A DNA stretch of 64,000 bases from Hyphomonadaceae bacterium BL14 (GTDB taxonomy: Bacteria; Pseudomonadota; Alphaproteobacteria; Caulobacterales; Maricaulaceae), in assembly GCA_027627705.1 (NCBI GenBank), contig CP091242.1, positions 2,158,677-2,222,676 of the forward strand, given 5' to 3'. Shown one piece after another: positions 1 to 8,806 of this stretch. Below the pieces are notes generated by a model, which saw only the letters and a program-made list of their open reading frames with translations, did no database searches and was not told the DNA's origin. Within the stretch, counting starts at the first letter, position 1, and each line of letters starts with the position of its first letter. The position numbers and the translations under genes were made by a program.

Positions 1-672
1 GGCGCGGGTGGGATGCCATTTGGCCAGGCCCAGCCGGGCCGCGAGATAGAACGTCAGCGCCTCGTTGGATGCCATACCAGTGGCGACCTCCGGACAGGCG
101 TCGCGGAACTGGCCCAGGGCGCTGTCATGGAAAGAGCCAACCATGACGCGCTGCGTCATCCCGGCGTCGCGGATCGTCCCGCACATGGCCAGCGCGGACT
201 CCCGGGTGTCCGGCTTGATCTCCACGATCCAGCGCATGTCCGGGTAGGCGGCCAGCGCCCCGGCAAGGCTGGGGATGCGCACGCCCTGACCTGCGAACCG
301 GTCCGGCACATTCCCGTCATAGCCAAACGCGGCGTCGAGGCGCGCAATCTCTTCCAGCGTCAGGGCATCCACTCGGCCGGTGCTGTTGGTGGTGCGGTCC
401 ACCGTGTCGTCATGGATCAGCACCAGCACGCCATCGGCGGTCATCTGCGCGTCCACCTCCAGCACATCCGCACCGTCCTCCACCGCCCGGGCGAGAGCTT
501 CCAGCGTATTGGCCGGCGCGCGCCCGAGCCCGGCCCCATGGGCAATCCGGTCGGCGCGGGCCTCCGCCTTCGCGTCCAGCCAGGCATGGCTCACCGGCAC
601 CGGTCCCGGCCACAGCGCCGCCCCGGTCCAGACCAGGGCGATGATAGCGATCACGATCAGGACAAGGCGCAT
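1..672 (-). CDS. Membrane-anchored glycerophosphodiester phosphodiesterase, 3' end cut by the window
   Basis: This protein hydrolyses glycerophosphodiesters to glycerol-3-phosphate and an alcohol. The frame is open from the ATG at 672 to the left edge, giving 224 residues; the C-terminus lies outside. Residues 3-20 form one hydrophobic segment, so the catalytic domain should face the periplasm. The GDPD signature is visible: His45, Asn55-Thr56-Leu57, metal ligands Glu72 and Asp74, His87-Asp88 in LIHDD, DRTT at 92-95, and Glu151-x-Lys153. Odd point: the usual His-Arg-Gly is His-Gly-Ala-Gly (45-48), so the phosphate-contacting Arg is missing. It is divergent from the PIG-L gene at 790. Confidence 0.88.
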   Translation of the reverse strand, partial: MRLVLIVIAIIALVWTGAALWPGPVPVSHAWLDAKAEARADRIAHGAGLGRAPANTLEALARAVEDGADVLEVDAQMTADGVLVLIHDDTVDRTTNSTGRVDALTLEEIARLDAAFGYDGNVPDRFAGQGVRIPSLAGALAAYPDMRWIVEIKPDTRESALAMCGTIRDAGMTQRVMVGSFHDSALGQFRDACPEVATGMASNEALTFYLAARLGLAKWHPTRA

Positions 673-789
673 GCGGGCCCCCTTAGCGGCGTCTGCGGGG
701 CGCAGCCCCGGGATGGCCGGCAGACTGGACCGGCTTGTTGACGCGCTGATGACAGGGCAGTCTGGCGGCGCGTGCACGAGGACGCGAGG

Positions 790-1635
790 ATGCGCACAGG
801 ACCCTTGATGCTGGCGGGGGCGGCTCTGGCCGTGCTGGCCGTACTTGCCCTTGGCGCGCTGATGCTCGGCCGGACACTGTTCAACGAGCCCGGCGTGGCG
901 CGGCTTGCCTCCGTCACCGCAACACTCGGCGAGGCCGGCGTGTTGTTCGTTTTTGCCCATCCTGATGACGAGATCACCGCCAATGCGCTGATGGCTCGCA
1001 TCGTCGCCGAGGGCGTGCCCGTGCACCTGTTTACCGCCACGCGCGGCGAGGCGGGGACCCAGTATCCGCCCGTGGTCGATCAGCCCCATCTGGGCGTGGT
1101 GCGCGAGGCCGAGGCGCGCAAGCATGGCTTTGCACTGGGCGTCGCGAGCCATGATGTGCTTGATCTGGGCGACGGCCAGCTGGAATACCACCCGCTGGAC
1201 GATCTGACCGGGCTGGTGACTCATGCCATCGCGCGCACGCAGCCTTCAGCCGTCGTCAGCTTTCATCCAGAAAGCGGCGTGTCGCTGCATCCCGACCACA
1301 TGATGATCGGCGCAGCGGCCCAGGCGGCGGTGGCCGCGCGGGGCCCGGACGCGCCGGTTCTGATTTTCGTGCTCGCCCCGCGCCCGGCCCTGCGCCGGTT
1401 TGGCGGCGCGCGCGGCCAGCATGTGGCGGCGCTGCAGCCGGAGCCTGACTTTTCCGTACCCGCCCCGGCACGCGCCAAGATCCGCGCTTGGGGCATCCAT
1501 CACAGCCAGTCGCGCTATCTGCAGGCCGCCTACGGCCTGCCGCCCGGCGTGCTGCACCGGCTCTGGACGCAGGAATACTACGCCATAGCACCAGCGCCGG
1601 CAGGGGACGAAACAGGGCTTGCGCACCCTCAGTGA
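790..1635 (+). CDS. PIG-L family deacetylase
   Basis: A 281-residue zinc-dependent N-deacetylase of the GlcNAc-PI de-N-acetylase (PIG-L/LmbE) fold; substrates in the family are N-acetylglucosaminyl conjugates, and this one's substrate is unknown. An N-terminal hydrophobic segment (about residues 7-27) anchors it. The zinc and catalytic motif AHPDDE is at 56-61, and the third zinc ligand probably lies in the later HPDH motif. The frame is open from a GTG at 772, but the ATG at 790 has GAGG eight bases upstream and is the better start. The stop codon lies inside the palindrome at 1632-1646. Confidence 0.85.
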   Translation: MRTGPLMLAGAALAVLAVLALGALMLGRTLFNEPGVARLASVTATLGEAGVLFVFAHPDDEITANALMARIVAEGVPVHLFTATRGEAGTQYPPVVDQPHLGVVREAEARKHGFALGVASHDVLDLGDGQLEYHPLDDLTGLVTHAIARTQPSAVVSFHPESGVSLHPDHMMIGAAAQAAVAARGPDAPVLIFVLAPRPALRRFGGARGQHVAALQPEPDFSVPAPARAKIRAWGIHHSQSRYLQAAYGLPPGVLHRLWTQEYYAIAPAPAGDETGLAHPQ

Positions 1636-1646
1636 ACGGCGTTCAA
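1632..1646. promoter_or_regulatory. Palindromic operator candidate GTGAAC-GGC-GTTCAa
   Basis: A 15-base inverted repeat with one mismatch ends ten bases before the ATG of the membrane protein gene at 1656. The same palindrome recurs, perfect, at 3107-3121 and with one mismatch at 40476-40490. The position fits an operator for the 1656-3060 gene pair. The regulator is unknown. Confidence 0.45.
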
Positions 1647-1655
1647 TATCGCGCC

Positions 1656-2102
1656 ATGAACGACCTCTTCACCCTGGCCGCAGTGCTTGTGGGCTCAGCC
1701 CTCGCCGTCGGGCTCGTCATCGGGCTGAACGCCGTGCTGGGCGGGTGGTCGCCGGCGAGGATCGACAGCGCCGAGGCCGCCGCCGCGACGCTTGAGCTCG
1801 ACGTGCTGGGCTTTCGCGCCGGAAACGACGCTGTCGCGGCGGCTGACGGGCGCGCCGCCCTGGTGATGGAGGCGGACGGGGCCCGCCTGGGGCTGACGCT
1901 GAGCCGGGGCGACATTATCGTGTCGCGGGCGCTGAGGCCGGGCGAGGTGCGCGGCGCGCAGGCGCAGGGTCCGCGCCTTGTGATAACCATGGACGACTTC
2001 ACCCTGCCGCGCGCGCATCTGACGCTGGCGGACGAGACTGAGGCCCGGCTCTGGGCGGACCGCGTGACCGGTTTCGCCAACGGCCAGCAGCAAGAGACCT
2101 GA
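1656..2102 (+). CDS. Hypothetical membrane-anchored protein
   Basis: A 148-residue protein with one transmembrane segment (about residues 6-30), followed by a soluble domain rich in short beta-like stretches (VLGFRAG, RLGLTLSRGDIIVSRAL, RLVITMDDFTLPRAHLTL). I do not recognise the family. The longest open frame begins at 1488 inside the PIG-L gene, but the ATG at 1656 gives a normal membrane anchor. Its stop is four bases before the hydroxylase start, so the two are almost certainly one transcript and probably act on the same membrane lipid. Confidence 0.7.
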   Translation: MNDLFTLAAVLVGSALAVGLVIGLNAVLGGWSPARIDSAEAAAATLELDVLGFRAGNDAVAAADGRAALVMEADGARLGLTLSRGDIIVSRALRPGEVRGAQAQGPRLVITMDDFTLPRAHLTLADETEARLWADRVTGFANGQQQET

Positions 2103-2106
2103 CGCG

Positions 2107-3060
2107 ATGGACGCCCCCGAGCTGCCCGATCCCATCCTGTTCGCGATCCCGGCCTTCGTGGCGCTGATCGTGGCCGAGATGATCTACGCGCGCATGACAG
2201 GCCGGGCAAAGTTCGAGCCGCGCGACAGCGCCGCCAGCCTGGTCATGGGTCTGGGCAATACGGTATCGGGCATCCTGCTGGGCGTGGTGGCACTGACCTG
2301 GTTCGTGTTCGTGTCGCAGTATGCGCTACTGGATATCGGCTGGGCGTGGTGGGCGTTCGCGCTGTGCTTCGTGCTCGATGACTTTGTGTATTACTGGGCC
2401 CATCGCTTCGCCCACACCGTGCGCTGGTGGTGGGCCGACCATGTGGTTCACCATTCCAGCCAGCACTACAATCTGACCACGGCCCTGCGGCAGCCCTGGT
2501 TGAGCCCGCTGACCCTGAAATTCATCTTCTTCGGAAGCTGGCTGGTGCTGATCGGCTTCCCGGTGGCCATGGTCGCCTTCGTGGGCGCGCTCAATCTGGT
2601 CTACCAGTTCTGGATCCATACCGAGACGGTCCGCCGCCTGCCTGCGCCGATCGAATACATCTTCAACACCCCGTCCCATCACCGGGTCCATCACGCGATC
2701 AATCCGCGCTATCTCGACCGCAATTATGCCGGCGTGTTCATCATCTGGGACCGGATGTTCGGCACGTTCGAGCCCGAACGCGATGACGAACCCTGCCGCT
2801 ATGGCATTGTGCGCCAGCTGGGCACGTATAATCCGCTGAAAATCTGCCTGCATGAATGGATCGGCATCGTGAAGGATGTGCGCTCGGCGCGCTCTGTCCG
2901 CGAGGTGCTGGGCTATTGGCTCGGCCCGCCGGGCTGGTCGCCCGATGGCAGCCGCGACTGCTCGAAGACCCTCAAGCAGCGCTGGATAGAGCAGCGACGC
3001 GCGGCGGACGAGGCCCGGGCCGGAAGCGAGCCCGCAGAGCAGATCCGGGCGGCGGAATAA
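2107..3060 (+). CDS. Sterol desaturase / fatty acid hydroxylase family protein
   Basis: A 317-residue integral membrane di-iron oxygenase of the fatty-acid-hydroxylase superfamily, which introduces hydroxyls or double bonds into lipids or carotenoids. Four to five hydrophobic segments span about residues 12-170. The histidine clusters that bind the two irons are HRFAH at 99-103, HHSSQH at 115-120, His171 and HHRVHH at 191-196, in the order typical of the family. The cytoplasmic tail is charged. It lies four bases behind the small membrane protein. The substrate cannot be read from the sequence; sterol use is not implied by the family name. Confidence 0.88.
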   Translation: MDAPELPDPILFAIPAFVALIVAEMIYARMTGRAKFEPRDSAASLVMGLGNTVSGILLGVVALTWFVFVSQYALLDIGWAWWAFALCFVLDDFVYYWAHRFAHTVRWWWADHVVHHSSQHYNLTTALRQPWLSPLTLKFIFFGSWLVLIGFPVAMVAFVGALNLVYQFWIHTETVRRLPAPIEYIFNTPSHHRVHHAINPRYLDRNYAGVFIIWDRMFGTFEPERDDEPCRYGIVRQLGTYNPLKICLHEWIGIVKDVRSARSVREVLGYWLGPPGWSPDGSRDCSKTLKQRWIEQRRAADEARAGSEPAEQIRAAE

Positions 3061-3069
3061 CTCTGCGCT

Positions 3070-3121
3070 GGACACGCGTTGTGTCCTGCCTCATGGTGTC
3101 CATAAAGTGAACGCTGTTCAC
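3070..3121. promoter_or_regulatory. Two inverted repeats upstream of the di-iron gene
   Basis: GGACAC-N5-GTGTCC (3070-3086) and GTGAAC-GCT-GTTCAC (3107-3121) are both perfect 6-bp-arm palindromes in the gap before the gene at 3217. The second is the best of three copies in the window. They look like operators, possibly for two different regulators. Confidence 0.5.
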
Positions 3122-3216
3122 ACCTGCGTCAGACAGGGGGCGTTCGCAAGTTGGGCCGGACCGCCTGGCCATTCCCGGCGCGACGGACGGCCCGCCTGAT
3201 CCTCGGGAGGACGCCC

Positions 3217-4329
3217 ATGACCGCGCTACGTGACCTTTACCCCATGCCCGGCATTGATGCGCACTGGCATGTGCCCAATGCATTCGAAGCCGTGTTCGAC
3301 TGGCGCTTCGACGAGGGGCGCACCACGCTCATGCACCTCTACCAGAAGGGCAAGGACATGCAGTGGGATGCGGTCAACCGCATTGACTGGACCCTGGACC
3401 TCGATCCCGAAAATCCGATGCAGATGCCTGACGAGGCCGTGGCTATCTATGGTTCGGATATCTGGAACCGGATGACGGCGAAAGAAAAGATCGAGCTGCG
3501 CCGCCACACCCAGTCCTGGAACGTGTCGCAGTTTTTGCAAGGCGAGCAGGCCGCGCTTCTGGCCGCGTCCAAGATCGTCCAGTCCGTGCCCGACCTCGAC
3601 GCCAAATTCTACGCCGCGACCCAGGTGATGGACGAAGCCCGCCATGTAGAGGCCTACCGCAAGCTGGTGGGCAAGTTCGGCGTCGCCTATCCGATGACCG
3701 ATCCGCTCATGGTGCTGGTCAATCAGGCGCTGTCAGACAGCCGCTGGGACGTGACCTATCTGGCCATGCAGGTCGTGATCGAGGGTCTGGCGCTGGCCGC
3801 CTTCGGCACGATCCGCGATCTGGCACAGAACCCGCTAGCGCGCATGGTCAACGCTTATGTCATGGAGGACGAGGCGCGCCATGTGGCGTTCGGCCGGATA
3901 TCCCTGCGCGACTATTATCCCCAGCTCACCCAGGCCGAGCGCGACGAGCGCGAGGAGTTTCTGGTGGAGGCCTGCTATCTCATGCGTGACCGCATGACCC
4001 AGAGCCGCGAGCTTTACGACGTGCTCGGCCTGCCCGCGGAGGAGTGCAAGACCTTTGTCGAAAACTCCGAGATCGTGAAGCTGTACCGCACCATGCTGTT
4101 CCAGCGCATCGTGCCGATCGTGAAGGATATCGGCCTGTGGGGGCCGCGCATCCAGAAGGCCTATACCGATATGGGCGTGATGCACTACGCCGATCTCGAC
4201 CCGCAGGCGCTGCAGGACGATGACGAGCGCGTGGCGCGCGAGCTGGAAGAGAGCCTCGATCCAGGCAAGGCCCGGCGGGAGTATATCGAGGCGGTGGCCG
4301 CCCACGGCGCGGCCGGTCACGCCGAATAG
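3217..4329 (+). CDS. Ferritin-like di-iron protein, oxygenase-type
   Basis: A 370-residue helical protein with two carboxylate/histidine iron-binding sets: Glu110 with Glu140-x-x-His143 (MDEARH), and Glu189 with Glu219-x-x-His222 (MEDEARH). This EX28-29EXXH pair is the signature of ferritin-like di-iron oxygenases and oxidases (ribonucleotide reductase R2, AurF and relatives). I cannot name the reaction. The start is the ATG at 3217, with GGGAGG six bases upstream; the longer frame from 3151 is not supported. It follows a membrane lipid hydroxylase with the same palindrome in front, so a shared lipid or oxidative role is a reasonable guess. A terminator follows the stop. Confidence 0.82.
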   Translation: MTALRDLYPMPGIDAHWHVPNAFEAVFDWRFDEGRTTLMHLYQKGKDMQWDAVNRIDWTLDLDPENPMQMPDEAVAIYGSDIWNRMTAKEKIELRRHTQSWNVSQFLQGEQAALLAASKIVQSVPDLDAKFYAATQVMDEARHVEAYRKLVGKFGVAYPMTDPLMVLVNQALSDSRWDVTYLAMQVVIEGLALAAFGTIRDLAQNPLARMVNAYVMEDEARHVAFGRISLRDYYPQLTQAERDEREEFLVEACYLMRDRMTQSRELYDVLGLPAEECKTFVENSEIVKLYRTMLFQRIVPIVKDIGLWGPRIQKAYTDMGVMHYADLDPQALQDDDERVARELEESLDPGKARREYIEAVAAHGAAGHAE

Positions 4330-4376
4330 GCCGGTATTTTCCGCGCCGCTTCCCTCGTGGCCGCCGGAAAACACCC

Positions 4377-4413
4377 TGCCGCCCTGTCCCCTCGCAGGGC
4401 GGCATTTTCTTTT
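4377..4413 (+). terminator. Rho-independent terminator of the di-iron gene
   Basis: A 10-bp stem (TGCCGCCCTG / CAGGGCGGCA) with an 8-base loop is followed by a T-rich run, on the plus strand 48 bases after the stop. Confidence 0.85.
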
Positions 4414-4428
4414 GCAATCGGGCAAAGC

Positions 4429-4457
4429 GAAAACGCCCGCCGGAGACCGGCGGGCGC
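4429..4457 (-). terminator. Rho-independent terminator of rpmB
   Basis: A 10-bp stem (CGCCCGCCGG / CCGGCGGGCG) with a 3-base loop is followed on the minus strand by TTTT, just after the rpmB stop. It sits tail to tail with the plus-strand terminator. Confidence 0.85.
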
Positions 4458-4481
4458 TTCAAACTTCAGACGCTGAAAGAA

Positions 4482-4772
4482 TCAGGCCGTGGCGGTCTGG
4501 GTCTTTTTCAGTTCGCGCTTGATCTTCTGCGCACCAGCCGACAGGTCCGCATCGCGGGCCTTCAGCAGGAAGGCATCGAACCCGCCCGCGTGGTCAACGC
4601 TGCGCAGCGCCTTGGCGGCGACGCGCAGACGAAACGTGCGGCCGAGGGATTCCGACGCCAGCGTCACCCGCACCAGATTGGGCAGGAAGCGGCGCCGGGT
4701 CTTGTTGTTCGCGTGGGACACGTTATTGCCCGACATCGGGCCCGTGCCCGTAAGTTCGCAGCGGCGCGACAT
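4482..4772 (-). CDS. rpmB: 50S ribosomal protein L28
   Basis: A 96-residue component of the large ribosomal subunit. The N-terminus [20 protein letters not shown] and the following [12 protein letters not shown] are the conserved L28 signature. The ATG at 4772 begins MSRRCEL; an ATG three codons upstream (4781) adds residues not seen in the family. Length and basic composition are normal for alphaproteobacterial L28. It is divergent from the DUF3108 gene, with a 219-base gap that must hold both promoters, and has its own terminator. Confidence 0.96.
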   Translation of the reverse strand: MSRRCELTGTGPMSGNNVSHANNKTRRRFLPNLVRVTLASESLGRTFRLRVAAKALRSVDHAGGFDAFLLKARDADLSAGAQKIKRELKKTQTATA

Positions 4773-4991
4773 GGCTTCCACCTTGAGCTGACAGATTAAT
4801 CCGGACGCGCCGCCGCAGGCCCCGTTTGAAAAGAGGCGTCTTGCGGCGCAAGAGCGGGCGATTTAACCGAGGCCAGCAGCGGCGTCAAGGCGCAGGCGCC
4901 CTCCAGCGGCATTCATCTTGCAGCCATATTGATGCTGATTTCATGTTAGGGACGCATTTCACAAGCTCCCCACCCGACAAGGCTGATCTCC

Positions 4992-5792
4992 ATGACCCTG
5001 CGCCCGATGCTCGCTGCACTCGCCTCCGCCGCCGCTGTTTTCGGTGCGCCCGCGGGCGCTGCAGCCCTGCCTGACCAGATCCATGTGGAATATACCGGCT
5101 CGGTCCTGGTAGCGGTGCCCGTGGCCAATATCACCATTTCGGCCTGGCTGCATGAGGAGACCTATGCCGGCGCGGCCAATTTCCGCGCCGGAGGCCTGCT
5201 GCGCTGGTTTGACGATACCGACATCGTGGCCAGCACCACCGGCTACCGCAACAACCCCGGACGCGCGCTCAGCCCCTGGCGCTACGAGCACATCAATCAC
5301 GCCAGCGGCACCAACCGCGTTGTGGGCATTGATTTTGCCGACGGCATGGCTGTGCCGGACGTGAACCCGCCATTCGGCTCCATGGGCGAACCGCCCGCCA
5401 GCGATGCCGAGCGCCAGGGTGCCTATGATCCTGTGACGGTGCTGCTGAACCTCATGCTGTCCCAGCCCCAGGGCGAGCGTCCGTGCGAAGGCCGCCTGCC
5501 GGTGTTTGACGGCAAGGCGCGCTATGATCTGCGCTTCGAGGCCGGGTCCACCGAGCGCGTGGCCACGCGCGGCTATCGCGGCAACGCACTGCACTGCCGC
5601 GCCTATCTCGAACCGGTCAGCGGCTATGACGAGGGCAAGCGCCCCACGCCCGAAGATATTGCCCGCCCGATCCATATCTGGCTGGCCAATATGGAAGGGG
5701 CCTGGGTGCCCGTGCGCTTCCGCGCCCGCACCCGCATCGGCGATATCAACATCATGGCGAGCCGCGTCTATGCCGGCCCGATGGTGCAATAA
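4992..5792 (+). CDS. DUF3108 family periplasmic protein
   Basis: A 266-residue protein with a clear Sec signal peptide (hydrophobic residues 7-24, cleavage near AGA-ALP). The mature part has alternating beta-strand patterning and an internal PVTVLLNLMLSQ segment, as expected for DUF3108, a family of uncharacterised exported proteins. Its place between rpmB and the Suv3-like helicase gene recurs in Caulobacterales, as far as I recall. The molecular role is unknown. The gap to the helicase is 94 bases without a clear terminator, so co-transcription is possible. Confidence 0.75.
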   Translation: MTLRPMLAALASAAAVFGAPAGAAALPDQIHVEYTGSVLVAVPVANITISAWLHEETYAGAANFRAGGLLRWFDDTDIVASTTGYRNNPGRALSPWRYEHINHASGTNRVVGIDFADGMAVPDVNPPFGSMGEPPASDAERQGAYDPVTVLLNLMLSQPQGERPCEGRLPVFDGKARYDLRFEAGSTERVATRGYRGNALHCRAYLEPVSGYDEGKRPTPEDIARPIHIWLANMEGAWVPVRFRARTRIGDINIMASRVYAGPMVQ

Positions 5793-5886
5793 CGCCGCTT
5801 GCAGCGCCGCGCTGCGTCCGGCCCCTTATTGAAGTGGGCGCAGCATCCTAGATTAGGCGTCAGGGACGGCAGCCTCGGAGCGCGTC

Positions 5887-8493
5887 ATGACCGCCCGCCA
5901 TGCAAGGCCCGCCCCCGTCACTGCGGTGCTGGGGCCGACCAATACCGGCAAGACCCATCTGGCGCTGGAGCGCATGATGGCGCGTGCGTCAGGCGTTATG
6001 GGCCTGCCCCTGCGCCTGCTTGCCCGCGAACTCTACGACCGGGTGGTCAAGGCCAAGGGCGTCCACGCCGCTGCCCTGATCACGGGCGAGGAAAAAATTG
6101 TCCCGCCGCACGCGCGCTATTTCCTGTGCACGGTGGAAGCCATGCCGCTGGATATGCGCCCGGCCTTTCTGGCGGTGGATGAGATCCAGCTCGCGGCCGA
6201 CCCGGAACGCGGCCACATCTTCACCGACCGGCTGCTGCATGCGCGCGGCACTGAAGAGACCATGCTGCTGGGTGCCGCTTCCATGCGCCCGATCCTGCGC
6301 CGGCTGATCCCCGAGGCCGTGATCGAGACGCGCGAACGCTTCTCCACACTGAGCTATGCGGGCACGAAAAAGCTCACCAAGCTGCCGCGACGGTCCGCTG
6401 TCGTCGCCTTCAGCGCCGAGGATGTCTACGCCATGGCCGAGCTGGTGCGCCGCCAGCGCGGCGGGGCGGCGGTGGTGATGGGGGCGCTGTCGCCGCGCAC
6501 ACGCAACGCCCAGGTCGCCCTCTATCAGTCGGGCGAGGTGGACTTCCTCATCGCCACGGACGCCATCGGCATGGGCCTGAACATGGATGTCGGCCATGTC
6601 GCCTTCGCCAGCTACACCAAGTTTGACGGGCGCAAGCGCCGGCGCCTGCATGCCCACGAGATCGGCCAGATCGCCGGGCGGGCCGGGCGCTTTCGCACTG
6701 ACGGCACGTTTGGCGAAACCGGCGAGGCGCGCGCGCTGGACCCGGAACTCATCGAGCAGGTGGAGAACCACGAATTCGAGCCGGTGACGCGCCTGGTCTG
6801 GCGCAACAGCGATCTGGACCTGACCGATCTGCAGAGCCTGCGGGTATCCCTGGGCGCGCCTGCGCCCCATCCGGCGCTGGAGCGGGTGCGCGCAGCGGTG
6901 GATGAGGCGGTGCTCGACATTCTCACGCGCGATCCCGAGGTGCGCGAGCGCACGGCCAGACGCGGCGGCGCGGCACGGTTGTGGGATGTGTGCGGCACGC
7001 CGCAATTTCGCAAAGGCACGCTGGACGAGCACGCGCGGCTGGTCCGCTCGCTCTTCCTGCACCTGTCTGACGGCGATGCGCGCCTGCCTGACGCCTGGCT
7101 GGACGCCCAGATCGCGCGCCTGGCCAGGACGGCGGGCGATGTGGATACGCTGGCCCAGCGCCTGACCCAGGTGCGCACCTGGTCCTATGCCGCCCACCGG
7201 CCCTCCTGGACCGGCGATCCGGCCTACTGGCAGGCGCGCACCCGCGAGGTCGAGGATGCACTGTCCGATGCCCTGCACGAACAGCTCACCGCGCGCTTCA
7301 TCGACCGGCGCACCAGCGCCCTTATGAAGGGCCTGCGCGAGAATATCGATCTGCAGGCCGGGCTCGACGGCACGGGCGAGGTCACAGTGGAGGGCCATTT
7401 CGTCGGACGGCTCGACGGGCTGAGCTTCCGTGCCGATGCCGCCGGGGGTCCGCTGGCGCGCCGGGCGGTGGCCAATGCCGCCCTGAAGGCTGTGCGCCCC
7501 GAAATCAACCGCCGCCTGGGCCAGCTGGCGCGCGCCGCGGACGACATGCTGGCGCTGGACGAGGAGGGGCGTGTGCTCTGGCAGGGCGAGCCGGTGGCGC
7601 GCCTGACCCCCGGCCCCGACCCGTTCACGCCGGGCGCCGCGCTGATTGGCGGCGAGCTGGGCGCGGCGGAAGCCGGGGCCCGTGCCGAACGCCGCCTGGA
7701 GGCCTTTGCCGCAGACCAGGCGCGCATGGCTCTGGGTCCGCTTCTGAAGCTGCGTGAGGCTGTGGGGGCCCGGACGGGCGGTCTGGACGGGCTGGCGCGC
7801 GGGATCGCCTACCGGCTGGTGGAGGGCCATGGCGCGGCACCGCGTCAGGTGCTGGCCGCCGACCTCGCCTCCCTGTCCACCCAGGAGCGCCGCCAGCTGC
7901 GCGCCGCCGGCGTCCGGCTGGGCGAGCATGGCGTGTTCATGCCGGCGCTTCTCAAACCTCGCGCTGCGCGCCTCAACGCCCTGCTCCATGCCGTCCACTC
8001 CGGTGACGCCGCGCGCGCCTTCCGCCCGCCGCCCGGACGCACGAGTGTGATGCCGGACCCGTCTCTGGACGCAGCGTCTCACGCCTGCGCCGGGTATCAG
8101 CTGTGCGGGCCGCTGGCGGTGCGCCTGGATATGCTGGAGCGGCTCGCCGATCTGATCCGCGACGCCCGCCAGGCTGACAAGGCGCGGCGCTTCACGCCCG
8201 CGCCGGCCATGATGAATCTGCTGGGATGCGATGAAGAGGCATTGTGCGGCGTGCTGCGGGCATTGGGCTATCGCCGCGTCCGAAAGGCCGAGGGTGACAG
8301 CCCGGAATGGTGGACCAGTCGGGCCAGGCGCGAGCCTGACCGCGAGCCGGGCACGGTGCCGCCGCCGGCCGACACGCCCTTTGCTGCCCTTGCGGCACTC
8401 AGCATCAGCCCGGCTGCCAAGCCTGCCGCCGCCCGCCCCGCCAGGGCGCGGCGGTCCCGGCCGCGCCGCCCCGCCAGGGACACGCGCGCGTGA
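5887..8493 (+). CDS. Suv3/MgpS-like superfamily 2 helicase
   Basis: An 868-residue ATP-dependent nucleic acid helicase. Motif I is GPTNTGKTH (residues about 15-23), the DExx box is DEIQL, motif V lies in LIATDAIGMGLNM, and motif VI is QIAGRAGRF. This is the arrangement of the Suv3 mitochondrial RNA helicase family and its alphaproteobacterial relatives. The long C-terminal part is less conserved and ends in an Arg/Pro/Ala-rich basic tail that probably binds RNA. The stop overlaps the GTG start of the S4 protein (GTGA), implying translational coupling. RNA remodelling or decay is a family-based inference. Confidence 0.88.
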   Translation: MTARHARPAPVTAVLGPTNTGKTHLALERMMARASGVMGLPLRLLARELYDRVVKAKGVHAAALITGEEKIVPPHARYFLCTVEAMPLDMRPAFLAVDEIQLAADPERGHIFTDRLLHARGTEETMLLGAASMRPILRRLIPEAVIETRERFSTLSYAGTKKLTKLPRRSAVVAFSAEDVYAMAELVRRQRGGAAVVMGALSPRTRNAQVALYQSGEVDFLIATDAIGMGLNMDVGHVAFASYTKFDGRKRRRLHAHEIGQIAGRAGRFRTDGTFGETGEARALDPELIEQVENHEFEPVTRLVWRNSDLDLTDLQSLRVSLGAPAPHPALERVRAAVDEAVLDILTRDPEVRERTARRGGAARLWDVCGTPQFRKGTLDEHARLVRSLFLHLSDGDARLPDAWLDAQIARLARTAGDVDTLAQRLTQVRTWSYAAHRPSWTGDPAYWQARTREVEDALSDALHEQLTARFIDRRTSALMKGLRENIDLQAGLDGTGEVTVEGHFVGRLDGLSFRADAAGGPLARRAVANAALKAVRPEINRRLGQLARAADDMLALDEEGRVLWQGEPVARLTPGPDPFTPGAALIGGELGAAEAGARAERRLEAFAADQARMALGPLLKLREAVGARTGGLDGLARGIAYRLVEGHGAAPRQVLAADLASLSTQERRQLRAAGVRLGEHGVFMPALLKPRAARLNALLHAVHSGDAARAFRPPPGRTSVMPDPSLDAASHACAGYQLCGPLAVRLDMLERLADLIRDARQADKARRFTPAPAMMNLLGCDEEALCGVLRALGYRRVRKAEGDSPEWWTSRARREPDREPGTVPPPADTPFAALAALSISPAAKPAAARPARARRSRPRRPARDTRA

Positions 8494-8786
8494 CCGTGCC
8501 CGCAGAGTTGGAGAGCCAGCGCTGCGATATCTGGCTGTTTCGCGCCCGCCTGTTCAAATCACGCGCGATGGCCGCTGACGCCATCACGGCCGGCCGGGTG
8601 CGCATTGACCGCTTCGGTCAGGTCCAGCGCCTGACGCGCGCGGCGGCGCCGGTGCGCGCCGGCGACCGGCTGGTGTTCACGCGCGGCGGCGAGCTGGTGC
8701 GCATCTGCGTGCTGGCGCTGGCGCAGCGGCGCGGTCCGCCGGCCGAGGCGCGCGGATTGTACGAGGCCGAGAGCGGCGCTGGCTGA
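8490..8786 (+). CDS. S4-domain RNA-binding protein (Hsp15-like)
   Basis: A 98-residue basic protein. The N-terminal half (CDIWLFRARLFKSRAMAADAI followed by GRVRID) is an S4 RNA-binding domain like that of Hsp15, which binds free 50S subunits carrying stalled nascent chains. It starts with GTG at 8490, overlapping the helicase stop by four bases. An RNA-binding partner coupled to an RNA helicase suggests a shared role in ribosome or RNA maintenance. Confidence 0.85.
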   Translation: MTVPAELESQRCDIWLFRARLFKSRAMAADAITAGRVRIDRFGQVQRLTRAAAPVRAGDRLVFTRGGELVRICVLALAQRRGPPAEARGLYEAESGAG

Positions 8787-8806
8787 GCGCTGGACAAGCG
8801 GCGCGA

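Noticed and set aside
5989..8082. 697-residue minus-strand open frame
   Set aside because: Antisense to the Suv3-like helicase; no recognisable domain.
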